Notes under the pieces: model-generated
Databases searched by the model: none
The model's input: the letters and a program-made list of their open reading frames with translations, nothing else
What the model was told of the DNA's origin: nothing
Shown here: positions 26,719 to 35,259 of the stretch, piece after piece
Position numbering within the stretch: position 1 is the first letter of the stretch
Layout of the letters: the number at the start of each line of letters is the position of its first letter
Assembly: GCF_029835735.1 (NCBI RefSeq)
Contig: NZ_JAOEAL010000001.1
Span: 3,410,001 to 3,474,000 of the forward strand
Origin: Shewanella sp. GD04112
GTDB taxonomy: Bacteria > Pseudomonadota > Gammaproteobacteria > Enterobacterales > Shewanellaceae
DNA length: 64,000 nt
Reading direction: 5' to 3'
Translations under genes and position numbers: made by a program

Positions 26719-27231
26719 TTATCTCCGCTTATAAAGCAGACCAAATGAGCCTTTTGACCAACTCTCTGAAAAGTAGTCACCAACTTTTAGTGATTCAAAA
26801 TGCCTCTTTGAAACATCAAGTTTAGTTGGCTCGTTGGTATGAGTAGTTTGAATATAAACATAGTAACTCATACCACCCTTAGTACTTTCATATGTGTCTA
26901 GCTCGACAATTTCACCCGTTAGTTGAACTTGTTGCTGTTCCCCAACCATTGCGTTTAGTCCCATAACATAGCCACCACTTATAAAAATAAGCATTGCTGC
27001 AATCATTGAAGTCCACAGAAAACCTTTTACTTTTCCTGCTTTCCTTCGATATTTTGGAACTTTAAAAAGGTACACATAAAAACAAAGCGCGCCGATAGGA
27101 AGAGATAAGAACTTAAATGCCCAATCGTATGATTCATTTAGGATTGTGTCGTACATAAATGTTGGAGCGACTCCAACTAAGATATATACAAGAAACGCCC
27201 AATCCCCATACTTTTTTAAATAATACTCCAC
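26719..27231 (-). CDS. three-pass membrane protein, cassette gene of unknown function
   Basis: A 170-residue protein of no recognised family. Hydrophobic segments are at about 11-30 (WAFLVYILVGVAPTFMYDTI), 36-55 (WAFKFLSLPIGALCFYVYLF) and 70-92 (GFLWTSMIAAMLIFISGGYV). A C-terminal soluble beta domain of about 70 residues follows (LTGEIVELDTYES ... YYVYIQTTH), reminiscent of DUF3592 but not assigned. The start is GTG at 27231; an in-frame TGA lies two codons upstream, so no earlier start is possible. Low GC and flanking attC-like sites mark it as a cassette gene. Confidence 0.65.
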   Translation of the reverse strand: MEYYLKKYGDWAFLVYILVGVAPTFMYDTILNESYDWAFKFLSLPIGALCFYVYLFKVPKYRRKAGKVKGFLWTSMIAAMLIFISGGYVMGLNAMVGEQQQVQLTGEIVELDTYESTKGGMSYYVYIQTTHTNEPTKLDVSKRHFESLKVGDYFSESWSKGSFGLLYKRR

Positions 27232-27248
27232 AGTTCATCCATAATTCA

Positions 27249-27317
27249 TAACGCCTCAATAACCGGCGCAGCTTTGCTGCGTCCGGCGCCGTAGGCGCGA
27301 AGTTTATTGACTTGTTA
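27249..27317 (-). repeat. attC recombination site 1 (clearest)
   Basis: 69 bases. On the minus strand TAAC-AAG-TCAATAA on the left pairs with TTATTGA-GGC-GTTA on the right, exactly the R-box / spacer / L-box pattern. The centre holds GGACGCAGC / GCTGCGCC with an AAA tip. The left TAAC overlaps the TAA stop of the DMP19 gene, as is typical in cassettes. This is established attC architecture; recombination itself is not shown. Confidence 0.8.
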
Positions 27318-27638
27318 ACCTTCATGGCTCGATACCAAAGAAGTTAAATCATCTTCGTATGCTAAAAATTCTTCATCAAATTCTTCGAAGGCATCCGAAT
27401 CAGGGGAAATATCCTCCAATAATTCTTGGCGGGCACCACGGTCTTTTGGTGGCATATCGTTTGGGAATTTAGATGCCGCTCTCCTGACGATGTCAGCAGT
27501 ATGGTTGGCTCCTATTTTCACCAAAGCCTGGATCGTTTCCTCGGTGTAATCACCTGCCGAGTTAAAAAAGAATTGATCAAAGCCGCCATTATTTATTTCA
27601 GCCTCAAGCACCTCAATCAGCTCTTCAATATTTGGCAT
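27315..27638 (-). CDS. DMP19 / DUF4375 family cassette protein
   Basis: A 107-residue small acidic protein. NGGFDQFFFNSAGDY followed by TADIVRRA and the FDEEFLAYEDDL stretch are hallmarks of the DMP19 family. DMP19 of Neisseria was reported as a DNA-mimic protein, but whether this copy acts so is unknown. The ATG at 27638 has AAGGAGAG seven bases upstream; a longer frame to 27680 would run into the flanking attC-like element. Its stop codon overlaps attC site 1. Confidence 0.75.
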   Translation of the reverse strand: MPNIEELIEVLEAEINNGGFDQFFFNSAGDYTEETIQALVKIGANHTADIVRRAASKFPNDMPPKDRGARQELLEDISPDSDAFEEFDEEFLAYEDDLTSLVSSHEG

Positions 27639-27657
27639 GCACGAACTCTCCTTGAAG

Positions 27658-27723
27658 GTTAACATTTGATTAGTGCGCATGCGCGTTTACCTCGTTTGAT
27701 CAGTGAAAACGCGCACGGTTAAC
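27658..27723 (-). repeat. fourth attC-like element
   Basis: 66 bases bounded by GTTAAC at each end, with inner arms GTGCGCGTTT and AAACGCGCATGCGCAC around a short centre. Position (just upstream of the DMP19 gene), size and outer boxes fit the attC of a preceding, now missing cassette. The inner pairing is not the usual L-box form. Confidence 0.4.
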
Positions 27724-27770
27724 TACCTGTATGCAAAGAACTTATCAGCTTTCAGCCGAATTCACCATCT

Positions 27771-27795
27771 GGAAAAACGCGCATGCGCGTTTTCC
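27771..27795. repeat. 25-bp near-perfect palindrome
   Basis: Arms GGAAAA(A)CGCG and CGCGTTTTCC around CATG. The core CGCGCATGCGCG is shared with the preceding element (27674-27689), so related palindromes occur twice within about 120 bases. Function unknown. Confidence 0.6.
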
Positions 27796-27922
27796 AAACC
27801 TATTAACTAAAATTCAGTTACTATATTCACCTGATTTTATAGAGTTTTATTTATTTCGGATGGAATTAGTGTGCACTAATTTTGTCTAAAAATCATACAG
27901 AAATACCTAAATTTAAATACGA

Positions 27923-27938
27923 CTGTATACCCATACAT
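27923..27938. promoter_or_regulatory. LexA (SOS) box candidate
   Basis: CTGT-atacccat-ACAT differs from CTGT-N8-ACAG by one base, with the alternating TA content usual for SOS boxes. It is followed downstream by a possible small ORF and a strong terminator. Confidence 0.4.
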
Positions 27939-28064
27939 TGTTAGTCGATTTCTGGTAAGGCCAAACATAGGCAAATAGATAAGAATATTTATGGCTGCAT
28001 GTGTGGGAATTTTCGGTTGAGCTAAAGAGCCGAAACAAGGAATGGGGCAAAAAGCTTTTAGCCA

Positions 28065-28232
28065 ATGAACAGTTTAATGATCGTAAAGATTGCCATTGTT
28101 GCAACTGTGACCGTTGGCGGCATGAATGCCGCCGTTGAGCCCTCAGGGATGAGTTTATGGTGTGTCACTGGGGAAACAGTGGCAATTCATCCTACACACC
28201 TAACGACTAGTAAATTCAGCCACTCATTTTAA
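28065..28232 (+). CDS. possible 55-residue secreted or membrane peptide
   Basis: MNSLMIVKIAIVATVTVGGM followed by NAAVEPSG gives a signal-peptide-like or single-helix N-terminus, and the C-terminal half is polar. No family is recognised. There is no convincing ribosome site (an AAGGAATGGGG stretch is about 20 bases away), so translation is doubtful. A GGCGGCAT / ATGCCGCC hairpin lies inside the frame. It stands 127 bases after the LexA-box candidate and 90 before a terminator-like palindrome. Confidence 0.3.
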   Translation: MNSLMIVKIAIVATVTVGGMNAAVEPSGMSLWCVTGETVAIHPTHLTTSKFSHSF

Positions 28233-28319
28233 ATCAAGTAGATAATACACTTTCGGTGTGCATAAAACACAGTCAGATTAATATGGCCGATTAAACGATC
28301 ACTTCAGTAAATTACACAT

Positions 28320-28359
28320 ATAAAAATGGCAGAGAAAATTTTTTCTCTGCCATTTTTAT
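28320..28359. terminator. perfect 19-bp inverted repeat, bidirectional terminator
   Basis: Arms 28320-28338 and 28341-28359 are fully complementary (core AAATGGCAGAGAAAA), with A- and T-runs at the outer ends. It ends the leftward secreted-protein gene and any rightward transcript of the island, and forms the right border of the island. Confidence 0.8.
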
Positions 28360-28393
28360 GAAAAAGCTCAATCGATGTTTCTACAACAAGCCG

Positions 28394-29905
28394 CTACATA
28401 AAGGCTTTTGTAAAGGCTTCTTTCGATTGGCGAATATAGTTGCGTGCACTTTGGGCATGTTGTTCCCATACTGCCCTATCGCTTGGGTCAGTGAAGGGGT
28501 TTTGTTCGGCGGCAATCGAGCGCTCGAAGCGATCGTAGAAGGTTAACATCGCCGAAGTGATTTGATTGAAACGCTCTTTAAACTCCTGAAACTCATCCAT
28601 CTTTTCAGTGGTTTTAATCATGTACTGTACTAATTCAGCATTGCTATTTGCGGCTAATAATGCGTCGGCCTTGGCGCTGATATTGGCATTTACGTCGGCC
28701 ATAATCTGCGCCCGCGTTTGCTCATCTTTACTCATCACCTTGCTGTAATTTTCGGGTGTGCGGGCAATGCTAGCGTGTTGCAGGTAGCTACGCAGATGCT
28801 TATCTAAATCCTTACGGAACGTATCTAAGTTCTTCTGCATATTGACTAAATCGTTATCGAGCGCCGTAACCTGTTGCAGCTCTTTCTCGATTTCAGCCAT
28901 AAAACGCTCGGCCTGCTGATAAATCTTAAGGCCATTTTCCTCGGCAAACTTTTTATCACTGCGGCTTAAGTCGCTGTTGTCATAGTTTGAGCGGTCAAAG
29001 GTGGCCGCGAGGAAGGATTTAAAGGGTTCGGCAAATGCAGAATAAGCGCCCGCACTCACCACATTTAAAGTGGCGGTGGCTAAGTCACCAAAGGGCTTAA
29101 CCATAGAGCCTAAACGCGCCTGTTGGATCGGCGATGCCACCCGCTTAGCATCGGTTAATACCGACCTAAAGGTGTTATAACCCAATGGGTTAGACATTTT
29201 GTTACGCTCAGAGGTCGCTAACACAAAGGTGATACTCGAGTAAATCGCATTGGAATATTCGAGGTACTGTCTTTGGCTTTCGAGCTGGGCGGCGTAGTTT
29301 TTACCTAGGGTTCTAAAGGATTCAGCCTGAACCTCGTAGTTTTTGTCTTCTTTAAGCTTATCTAAAATGCCGCCAATGATTTTTTGCTCGTTCTTTTGCA
29401 GCGCGATATCGAGGCGAATTTTATCTAGGGTTAAGTCATCCAAACTGATGGGGCCATTAATGGCTTCGATATCGAGGCGAATATATTGGCGGCTCGGATC
29501 GTCAATCGACACCCTGTGGGCCAAATATTCGGTAGTTGCTGGGGTGATATCAATCAGCGCCACATGCTGCCACTGGGCATCCAGCTTTAATACCGGCGAT
29601 GTGAGAACATTAATCCGATATTGGGTTTGGATATTTTGGGTCTTGACCCAAAACTCCAACAAGCCCGCTTCGGAGACAGGGAATTTACTAACAATACTGC
29701 TATTGCCTTCGGCACATAACAATGCGCTCTCACCACTGTGGGGCTCTGCGCCCTCAAATTGGCAGCCCATGATCCAAGACCAAGGTTGGGATAAGCGGTT
29801 ACCCTCAAAATCGCTAGCAAACACTAGCTCATTATCCTTGGCACTGGCATTAACACTGGTTAACACGCCAAACAACAGCATAGAGATGACTGCAGCGGTG
29901 CGCAT
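28394..29905 (-). CDS. secreted coiled-coil protein with lectin-like N-domain
   Basis: 503 residues from ATG 29905, where GAGG lies upstream and a clean signal peptide begins (MRTAAVISMLLFGVLTSVNASA). Residues about 25-150 form a beta-sandwich-like domain (FASDFEGN ... LLEFWVKT ... YIRLDIEAINGPISLDDLTL), as in concanavalin-type binding domains. The remainder is alpha-helical with long coiled coils (ERFMAEIEKELQQVTALDND). Not recognised as a known family; function unknown. The product is probably periplasmic or extracellular. Confidence 0.65.
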   Translation of the reverse strand: MRTAAVISMLLFGVLTSVNASAKDNELVFASDFEGNRLSQPWSWIMGCQFEGAEPHSGESALLCAEGNSSIVSKFPVSEAGLLEFWVKTQNIQTQYRINVLTSPVLKLDAQWQHVALIDITPATTEYLAHRVSIDDPSRQYIRLDIEAINGPISLDDLTLDKIRLDIALQKNEQKIIGGILDKLKEDKNYEVQAESFRTLGKNYAAQLESQRQYLEYSNAIYSSITFVLATSERNKMSNPLGYNTFRSVLTDAKRVASPIQQARLGSMVKPFGDLATATLNVVSAGAYSAFAEPFKSFLAATFDRSNYDNSDLSRSDKKFAEENGLKIYQQAERFMAEIEKELQQVTALDNDLVNMQKNLDTFRKDLDKHLRSYLQHASIARTPENYSKVMSKDEQTRAQIMADVNANISAKADALLAANSNAELVQYMIKTTEKMDEFQEFKERFNQITSAMLTFYDRFERSIAAEQNPFTDPSDRAVWEQHAQSARNYIRQSKEAFTKAFM

Positions 29906-30133
29906 AAGAGCCTCATAAAACATAAATAACAAACGACGAGCCTGAAAAGGCCCAGAATTCTATCCTATCCGCACGCTTTTACCGTCAGTCGGCAGCCGTA
30001 TTTTAGTGATAAAAAACACGCTAAAAACTGCGCTAAATTTAAGCTGGGATTAAACCAGCGAAATGTAACAGAGCGCATGCCGACACGCCAGTACTAAGTC
30101 GGTTTCAAAGGTAAAGATAATGCGTAAACAACA

Positions 30134-31486
30134 TTAGACTTTAGCGTTCACTTGGAGCCGCCCCATTGCGATAAACATCCAAATCACCAGCATAGTGCTA
30201 CAGGTCGCGAGTGACACCCACACGCCAATCACGCCAAAGGCCCAAGCAAAACAATAGATAATGGCGGCGATAAGCAGCAGTTTCGCCCCAGTGAGTATCG
30301 ATGCCTGCTTAGAACAATTTATCGCTTGGAAGAAACTGGCGCCCACAAGAATCAAGCCTTCCATAGGTAAGCCCCAGAAATACCAACGCATTCCTTCAAT
30401 CGCGACCGGCGTTAAGCTTGGGTTGTCACCGGCAAACAGGTACACCAACAATTCGGGGCGGGAATAAATCAACACTAAGCCAAGTGCGGCGGTGAGTAGT
30501 GTCATGCCAAAGGCGATATTGCGTGCCTGCTTAACTCTGTCGAAGCGCCCTGCCCCCGCATTAAAGCTGTAAATCGGTTGAGTACCGAGGGCAATGCCTT
30601 CAAAAATCAGATAGAAAAACGCTTCGGTGTAACTCACAACCCCGTATGCCGCCACATGCAGAGGGCCACCGACCCATAAAAATGCGGTGTTATGCAGGGT
30701 CAATACAATCGACAAATACAGGTTCATCAAAAAGCTTGGCAGGCCGACACGGGCAATATTGAGGCAGTTGTCGAGCCTTAGCTTCATCTGCTCAAGATTA
30801 ATTTTGAGCTGTGTGCGCGCCCCAAAGAAATGCTGCAGGCAGAGTAAACCAGTCACGGCCTGGGACAACATGGTGGCAATCGCCGCCCCGGCCAAACCAA
30901 AGGGAAACACCACAATAAACAGCCAATCTAAAAAGGTGTTCAGCACACCACCTAAAATCAGCACAAAGGTGACCATAGACGGACGACCATCGTTACGCAG
31001 CAAGGTGGTAAATGCCATTGAAATAATAGGGAAATGACATAAGGCAAAATACCAGAACAGGTATTCGTTAGCGTTTTCGAGTATCTCCCCCTCGGCGCCG
31101 AGGGCAATTAAAATATCCCGAGAAAAGATCCCGCCCACTAAGGCAAAAAATGCCCCTGCCAGTAAACACAAGCTAAAGGCGTTGCCGAGCAACTTACGCG
31201 CCTTGGCGACATTACCTTGCCCTAAGTTAATCGAAACTAACGCCGCGCTACCCATGCCTATCATGGCGCCAACGGCATAGAGAATCGCGCCCACGGGATA
31301 GGCCAACATCATGCCCGCCAATCCAGTTTCACCGAGATAATGACCAACGAAGATACCATCAATGGTGACATACACCCCAGTCACCAGCATGGAGGCGATC
31401 GTTGGAATGGTGTAGCGCCAAAAAAGCTTTGAAATCGGCTCTTGCAGCAGGCGTTGGTCCGTTGCGGCAGCGGAAATAGCAGTCAT
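30134..31486 (-). CDS. MATE-family multidrug efflux transporter
   Basis: An inner-membrane drug/cation antiporter of 450 residues with twelve hydrophobic segments in two halves. Family features are the start SKLFWRYTIPTIASMLVTGVYVTIDGIFVG, LAGMMLAYPVGAI in the first half and QPIYSFNAGAGRFDRVKQA in the second. It is closest to the DinF/NorM-like branch, and the substrate is unknown. It is a single gene, divergent from the POT transporter. The ribosome site TTAGG is weak. Confidence 0.9.
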   Translation of the reverse strand: MTAISAAATDQRLLQEPISKLFWRYTIPTIASMLVTGVYVTIDGIFVGHYLGETGLAGMMLAYPVGAILYAVGAMIGMGSAALVSINLGQGNVAKARKLLGNAFSLCLLAGAFFALVGGIFSRDILIALGAEGEILENANEYLFWYFALCHFPIISMAFTTLLRNDGRPSMVTFVLILGGVLNTFLDWLFIVVFPFGLAGAAIATMLSQAVTGLLCLQHFFGARTQLKINLEQMKLRLDNCLNIARVGLPSFLMNLYLSIVLTLHNTAFLWVGGPLHVAAYGVVSYTEAFFYLIFEGIALGTQPIYSFNAGAGRFDRVKQARNIAFGMTLLTAALGLVLIYSRPELLVYLFAGDNPSLTPVAIEGMRWYFWGLPMEGLILVGASFFQAINCSKQASILTGAKLLLIAAIIYCFAWAFGVIGVWVSLATCSTMLVIWMFIAMGRLQVNAKV

Positions 31487-31904
31487 AACCTAATCTCACA
31501 AAAATAAAGGCGGGCGCGCACTCAGCTTGTTCTGGCGGTATTACACAGAGAAATAATGGATGAACAAAAATGCGGCAGTGGATTGTACCTAAATTTTACC
31601 TTAATACCAATCGCGTTTAACGGGAGAAACTTGTAACAAAAACTAATCATCACAATACCTTACTGCTAGCACATATTTATTCCGTGATTGCAACAAGCAA
31701 GCATCACTTAATAACAGATGTGGTGAAAGTCATCATTTTTCACTACTTTTTTGGTATTTAACCCTTAATTAGGTAAAGTGTAGGCTTAAATTGCCCAAAA
31801 TCGGTTAATTCTTACGGCGTTATTTGCCCAAGCAATTGCGTTAACCATTTAATTAATAATGAATTAGTGGAATTAAATTCAATAACAATAATAAAGGGAA
31901 GGAC
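31487..31904. other. divergent promoter region MATE / POT transporter
   Basis: 418 bases, AT-rich. It must hold promoters in both directions. Only a weak Crp-like GGTGAaagtcaTCATT at about 31722 was noticed. No hairpin or ORF. Confidence 0.5.
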
Positions 31905-33449
31905 ATGAGTCATAGCAGTCCAAATGCAGAGAATGATCTGCGCGAAGTCAAGCAGTTAGGCATGTGGGCCTCGATCACTAGCCTAAGTTATATTTTTTGG
32001 TTAGTGGGCGGTATGGAGCTGGTCGAGCGTATCGCCTATTACGGTGTCAAAGCCAGTGCGGGCTTATACGCCAAAGCCCCCGAGTCGGCGGGCGGTCTGG
32101 GGATCAGCCTCAGCGACTATGGCATCATTATCTCGCTCTGGGCCATTATGCAGACCTTTGTGCCCGTGTTTACCGGCGGGATTTCCGATAGGGTCGGTTA
32201 CAAGGAAACCATTTTCGGCTCAACCGTGATTAAAATCATGGGCTACCTGACCATGGCGTTTTTCCCCACCTTTTGGGGCTTCTTATCGGGGGCACTGTTA
32301 CTCGCCATCGGCACTGGGATATTTAAACCCGGTATTCAAGGCACCTTAGTGCTCTCCACCAATCGCAATAATACCTCCATGGCCTGGGGGATATTTTATC
32401 AAGTCGTGAATATCGGTGGCTTCTTAGGGCCATTGGTTGCCGTGCATATGCGCCAGCTTTCTTGGGATAATGTGTTTTATGCCTGCGCAGCGATTATCTC
32501 GTTAAACTTCTTGTTCCTATTGACTTATACCGAGCCGGGCAAGGCCGAGCGCGTTGCACGCAATCAGCAAATTAAATCCGGCGAAATTAAGCAAGAAGCG
32601 CTCTGGCGCGACGCTTGGCATGAGCTTAAAAAGCCTATCGTGATTTATTATATGCTAGTTTTTTCAGGCTTTTGGTTCCTCTTTAACGCCCTGTTCGACG
32701 TACTGCCGATCCACATCTCCGAGTGGGTCGATACCAGCGTGATTGTCACCAGTCTGTTTGGTAGCGAAGGCACCAGCAACGGCATTTTACAGTTCTGGCT
32801 CGGGTTAAATAACGAAGGCACTAAGGTGATGCCTGAAGGCATGCTGAACCTTAACGCCGGACTGATTATGACCAGCTGCTTTTTAATTGCCGCGCTGACC
32901 GCCAAATACCGTATCACCACCGCGATGCTGATTGGCTGTTTACTCAGTATCTTGGCCTTTGTATTTATCGGCGCCTTCCATGCCGCTTGGTTTATTGTGT
33001 TCGCGATTGCCATGTTCTCTATCGGCGAGATGATGATAAGCCCGAAGAAAAACGAATTTATGGGTAACATTGCCCCCGAAGGTAAAAAAGCCATGTACCT
33101 TGGTTTTGTGATGCTGCCGCAAGGGATTGGTTGGGGCTTAGAAGGTTATTTTGGTCCTAAACTCTATGAGATTTTTGCCTCTAAAGAGTTGTTCTCACGC
33201 GAGTTATTACTCGAGCGCGGCATGAGTTCAACGGATGTGAATGCCATCCCGCAAGGCGAAGCCTTTACCACCTTAGTCAGCTTTACTGGTGAAAACGCCC
33301 ATGACCTGACTCAGCTGCTCTACCACAGCCACAATATCGGCATGGCTTGGTATATTATCGCCGCGATCGGCACCATTTCGGCTGTGGGGATTTATATCTA
33401 TGGTAAGTGGTTACTGTCGCTACAACGGGCGCAGCAAGCAGCACACTAA
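31905..33449 (+). CDS. POT-family peptide transporter
   Basis: A proton-coupled di-/tripeptide importer of the major facilitator superfamily, 514 residues. The GMELVERIAYYGVKASAGLYA segment near residue 40 corresponds to the conserved ExxERxxYY region of POT proteins. There are about 12-14 membrane segments and a long loop around 255-310. The ribosome site AAGGGAAGGA is strong. It is a single gene that ends at a bidirectional terminator. Confidence 0.88.
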   Translation: MSHSSPNAENDLREVKQLGMWASITSLSYIFWLVGGMELVERIAYYGVKASAGLYAKAPESAGGLGISLSDYGIIISLWAIMQTFVPVFTGGISDRVGYKETIFGSTVIKIMGYLTMAFFPTFWGFLSGALLLAIGTGIFKPGIQGTLVLSTNRNNTSMAWGIFYQVVNIGGFLGPLVAVHMRQLSWDNVFYACAAIISLNFLFLLTYTEPGKAERVARNQQIKSGEIKQEALWRDAWHELKKPIVIYYMLVFSGFWFLFNALFDVLPIHISEWVDTSVIVTSLFGSEGTSNGILQFWLGLNNEGTKVMPEGMLNLNAGLIMTSCFLIAALTAKYRITTAMLIGCLLSILAFVFIGAFHAAWFIVFAIAMFSIGEMMISPKKNEFMGNIAPEGKKAMYLGFVMLPQGIGWGLEGYFGPKLYEIFASKELFSRELLLERGMSSTDVNAIPQGEAFTTLVSFTGENAHDLTQLLYHSHNIGMAWYIIAAIGTISAVGIYIYGKWLLSLQRAQQAAH

Positions 33450-33524
33450 TGGATTGAGGTCTTTAGGGGCGCAATATGAGGCGTAAGTTCTCGCCCCAAT
33501 AGACTTATATAAAAAGTAAGTTCT

Positions 33525-33557
33525 AAAAAAGTGAGTGTGTAGGCACTCACTTTTTTA
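33525..33557. terminator. bidirectional terminator, POT / DUF3087 genes
   Basis: A perfect 13-bp stem AAAAAAGTGAGTG / CACTCACTTTTTT with a six-base loop, between converging genes. Confidence 0.9.
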
Positions 33558-33588
33558 TTTGATGTGACAATGCTTGGCACAAATGTCA

Positions 33589-34110
33589 CTAAAAGCCCGC
33601 TAAAAGCTCGACTTCGAATTGCTCGGCCGACAGAGTTAATCCCAAGTTGTTGCACTGCTCTTTCAATTGATTCAATTCTTTATCGACGCTGGATAAGGTC
33701 AAGGTGTTATCATCGAGCAGATAGACTTGGCGTAAACTGGTGAAGTAAAACAGCAATGTAATCAACGTATTTACATCATTAGTCGCCGCCGCTGCTCGGA
33801 TCTTATTCAACTTACGGTAAATGCGATTTTGCAGCTGCTTTAACTGCCAAACGTAATAGATTTCTTTAAAAAAGGGCTGAGTCTTAAGCTGATACACTAT
33901 GGCGCTACAAAGCAACACCGCCAGAATCACCCCGAGTAGATTCCAATGGAAATTCCCCGTCGGCTCACCGGGCACAGCCTCTACGCCAAAAAGCGCAATT
34001 AATCCCGCCCCAAAGCTTAGGGATAACACAATCAAGCCTAATACCAAGGCCACCATAAACAGGTTCATATTGCTGCGGTAAATCGTTTTATCTACTTGCT
34101 GTAACTTCAT
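33589..34110 (-). CDS. DUF3087 membrane protein
   Basis: 173 residues from ATG 34110 (MKLQQVDKTIYRSNMN), preceded by AAGTGAG; a longer frame to 34194 has no ribosome site. Two membrane helices (LFMVALVLGLIVLSLSFGAGLIALF and WNLLGVILAVLLCSAIVYQL) are followed by a cytoplasmic helical domain rich in Gln/Leu. It matches DUF3087 of Shewanella and Vibrio by recollection. Function unknown. Confidence 0.7.
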   Translation of the reverse strand: MKLQQVDKTIYRSNMNLFMVALVLGLIVLSLSFGAGLIALFGVEAVPGEPTGNFHWNLLGVILAVLLCSAIVYQLKTQPFFKEIYYVWQLKQLQNRIYRKLNKIRAAAATNDVNTLITLLFYFTSLRQVYLLDDNTLTLSSVDKELNQLKEQCNNLGLTLSAEQFEVELLAGF

Positions 34111-34445
34111 CGACTCACTTCTTATCGAAAAAACGCATGACGGCGCAGCATACCTCAGATTGCTTGAATCTGCCTGAATATCCGCGTCTTTCATCTATAG
34201 CCAACTCAATGTGATACAAATTGAAACAGGTTTAGCCTGATAAGCAAAATAAGTAAAACACCAATCAATTTATCCGCTTATCTTCCATTTAAAGAAACAC
34301 TCTTATCCCGTATAGTCACTTTGCAAACTGCGAGTAAGCATAAAAATCGGTGTACAATTTGCCAATATTGAGGAAAAAGAACATTTACCTAATAACTACC
34401 TCAAAATTGAACTAAATTCCTATAGTCGTCATAAAGGAACCGTCA
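34111..34445. other. divergent promoter region DUF3087 / solute-binding protein
   Basis: 335 bases. A plausible rightward promoter is TTAAAG-N16-TATAGT near 34288-34315. No operator or hairpin seen. Confidence 0.4.
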
Positions 34446-35222
34446 ATGGCATGTAAAAGAGTGCTTATCGCTTGCAGCCTTTTTATTCTCTCGAGCCTGT
34501 GCCCACCCGCACAGGCGGAGGAGCTGCTTGCCGTCGGTACCTCGTTTAGCCAGATTTTTGAACAAAACGCCAAGGGCGAATACAACGGTCTAGCTGTAGA
34601 TATTCTGAATCGCTTTGCCGAACGCCAAAAAGTGACGATTCACTATCAACTTGCGCCCTGGCGCCGCGCCCAATCTATGGTCGAACGAGGGCAAGCGGAT
34701 ATCCTAATTGGCCCCTATATTTCAGAAGCTCGTCAGAAAGTCTTAGCCTTTTCGTCCCTCGCCTTTTACCGTGACGACATTGTCTTTTACGCCAGAACCC
34801 ATCATCCCACGTCTTGGGATGGCAATTACGCCAGTATCCGTGGCCTAAGAATTGGTAAAATGCAGGGTTGGAGTTACGGCTATCTGTTTAATGAGCGCAC
34901 TAAGTCGCTCACCATCAATGAATTTGCCGATCTTAAGAGTGGTATAGAGCGCTTATCCCGTGGCGATCTCGATCTGCTCGCCAGCAATGTCCGCAACACT
35001 GAGTCGTTACTGGCGCAAATCAAGCTTCCACAGAACATCATGCCACTTTCGCCCGCGATTGATACTCAAGATGGCTTTATGGCTTTTCCCAAATACGCCC
35101 AATTTCAACCGCTTCTGGAGAGTTTTGATCTGTTTCTGCAGGACATGGTGCAAAGTGGTGAATTAGCAAACCTCGCTAAGGCGAGGGGCGTGTCTATCCC
35201 AGATACTATGCTGACCGAGTAG
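34446..35222 (+). CDS. periplasmic solute-binding protein (SBP_bac_3 family)
   Basis: 258 residues with a signal peptide (SLFILSSLCPPAQA, cut before EELL). The body follows the amino-acid-type binding fold: NGLAVDILNRFAERQKVTIHYQ, then APWRRAQSMVERGQADILIGP and a second-lobe IRGLRIGKMQGWSYG. No permease or ATPase gene is nearby, so it is an orphan and may be a sensor-like or stand-alone binding protein. The ligand is unknown. The ribosome site AAAGGA is good. Confidence 0.75.
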   Translation: MACKRVLIACSLFILSSLCPPAQAEELLAVGTSFSQIFEQNAKGEYNGLAVDILNRFAERQKVTIHYQLAPWRRAQSMVERGQADILIGPYISEARQKVLAFSSLAFYRDDIVFYARTHHPTSWDGNYASIRGLRIGKMQGWSYGYLFNERTKSLTINEFADLKSGIERLSRGDLDLLASNVRNTESLLAQIKLPQNIMPLSPAIDTQDGFMAFPKYAQFQPLLESFDLFLQDMVQSGELANLAKARGVSIPDTMLTE

Positions 35223-35259
35223 CATAACGCCCTACTGCAGATAAAATGGCGCACTTAGC

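Noticed and set aside
27134..27325. 63-residue minus-strand frame across attC site 1
   Set aside because: It reads through the attC palindrome and overlaps the membrane-protein gene in another frame.
27913..28104. 63-residue minus-strand frame in the island
   Set aside because: It covers the LexA-box candidate, has no ribosome site and a composition like translated AT-rich spacer.
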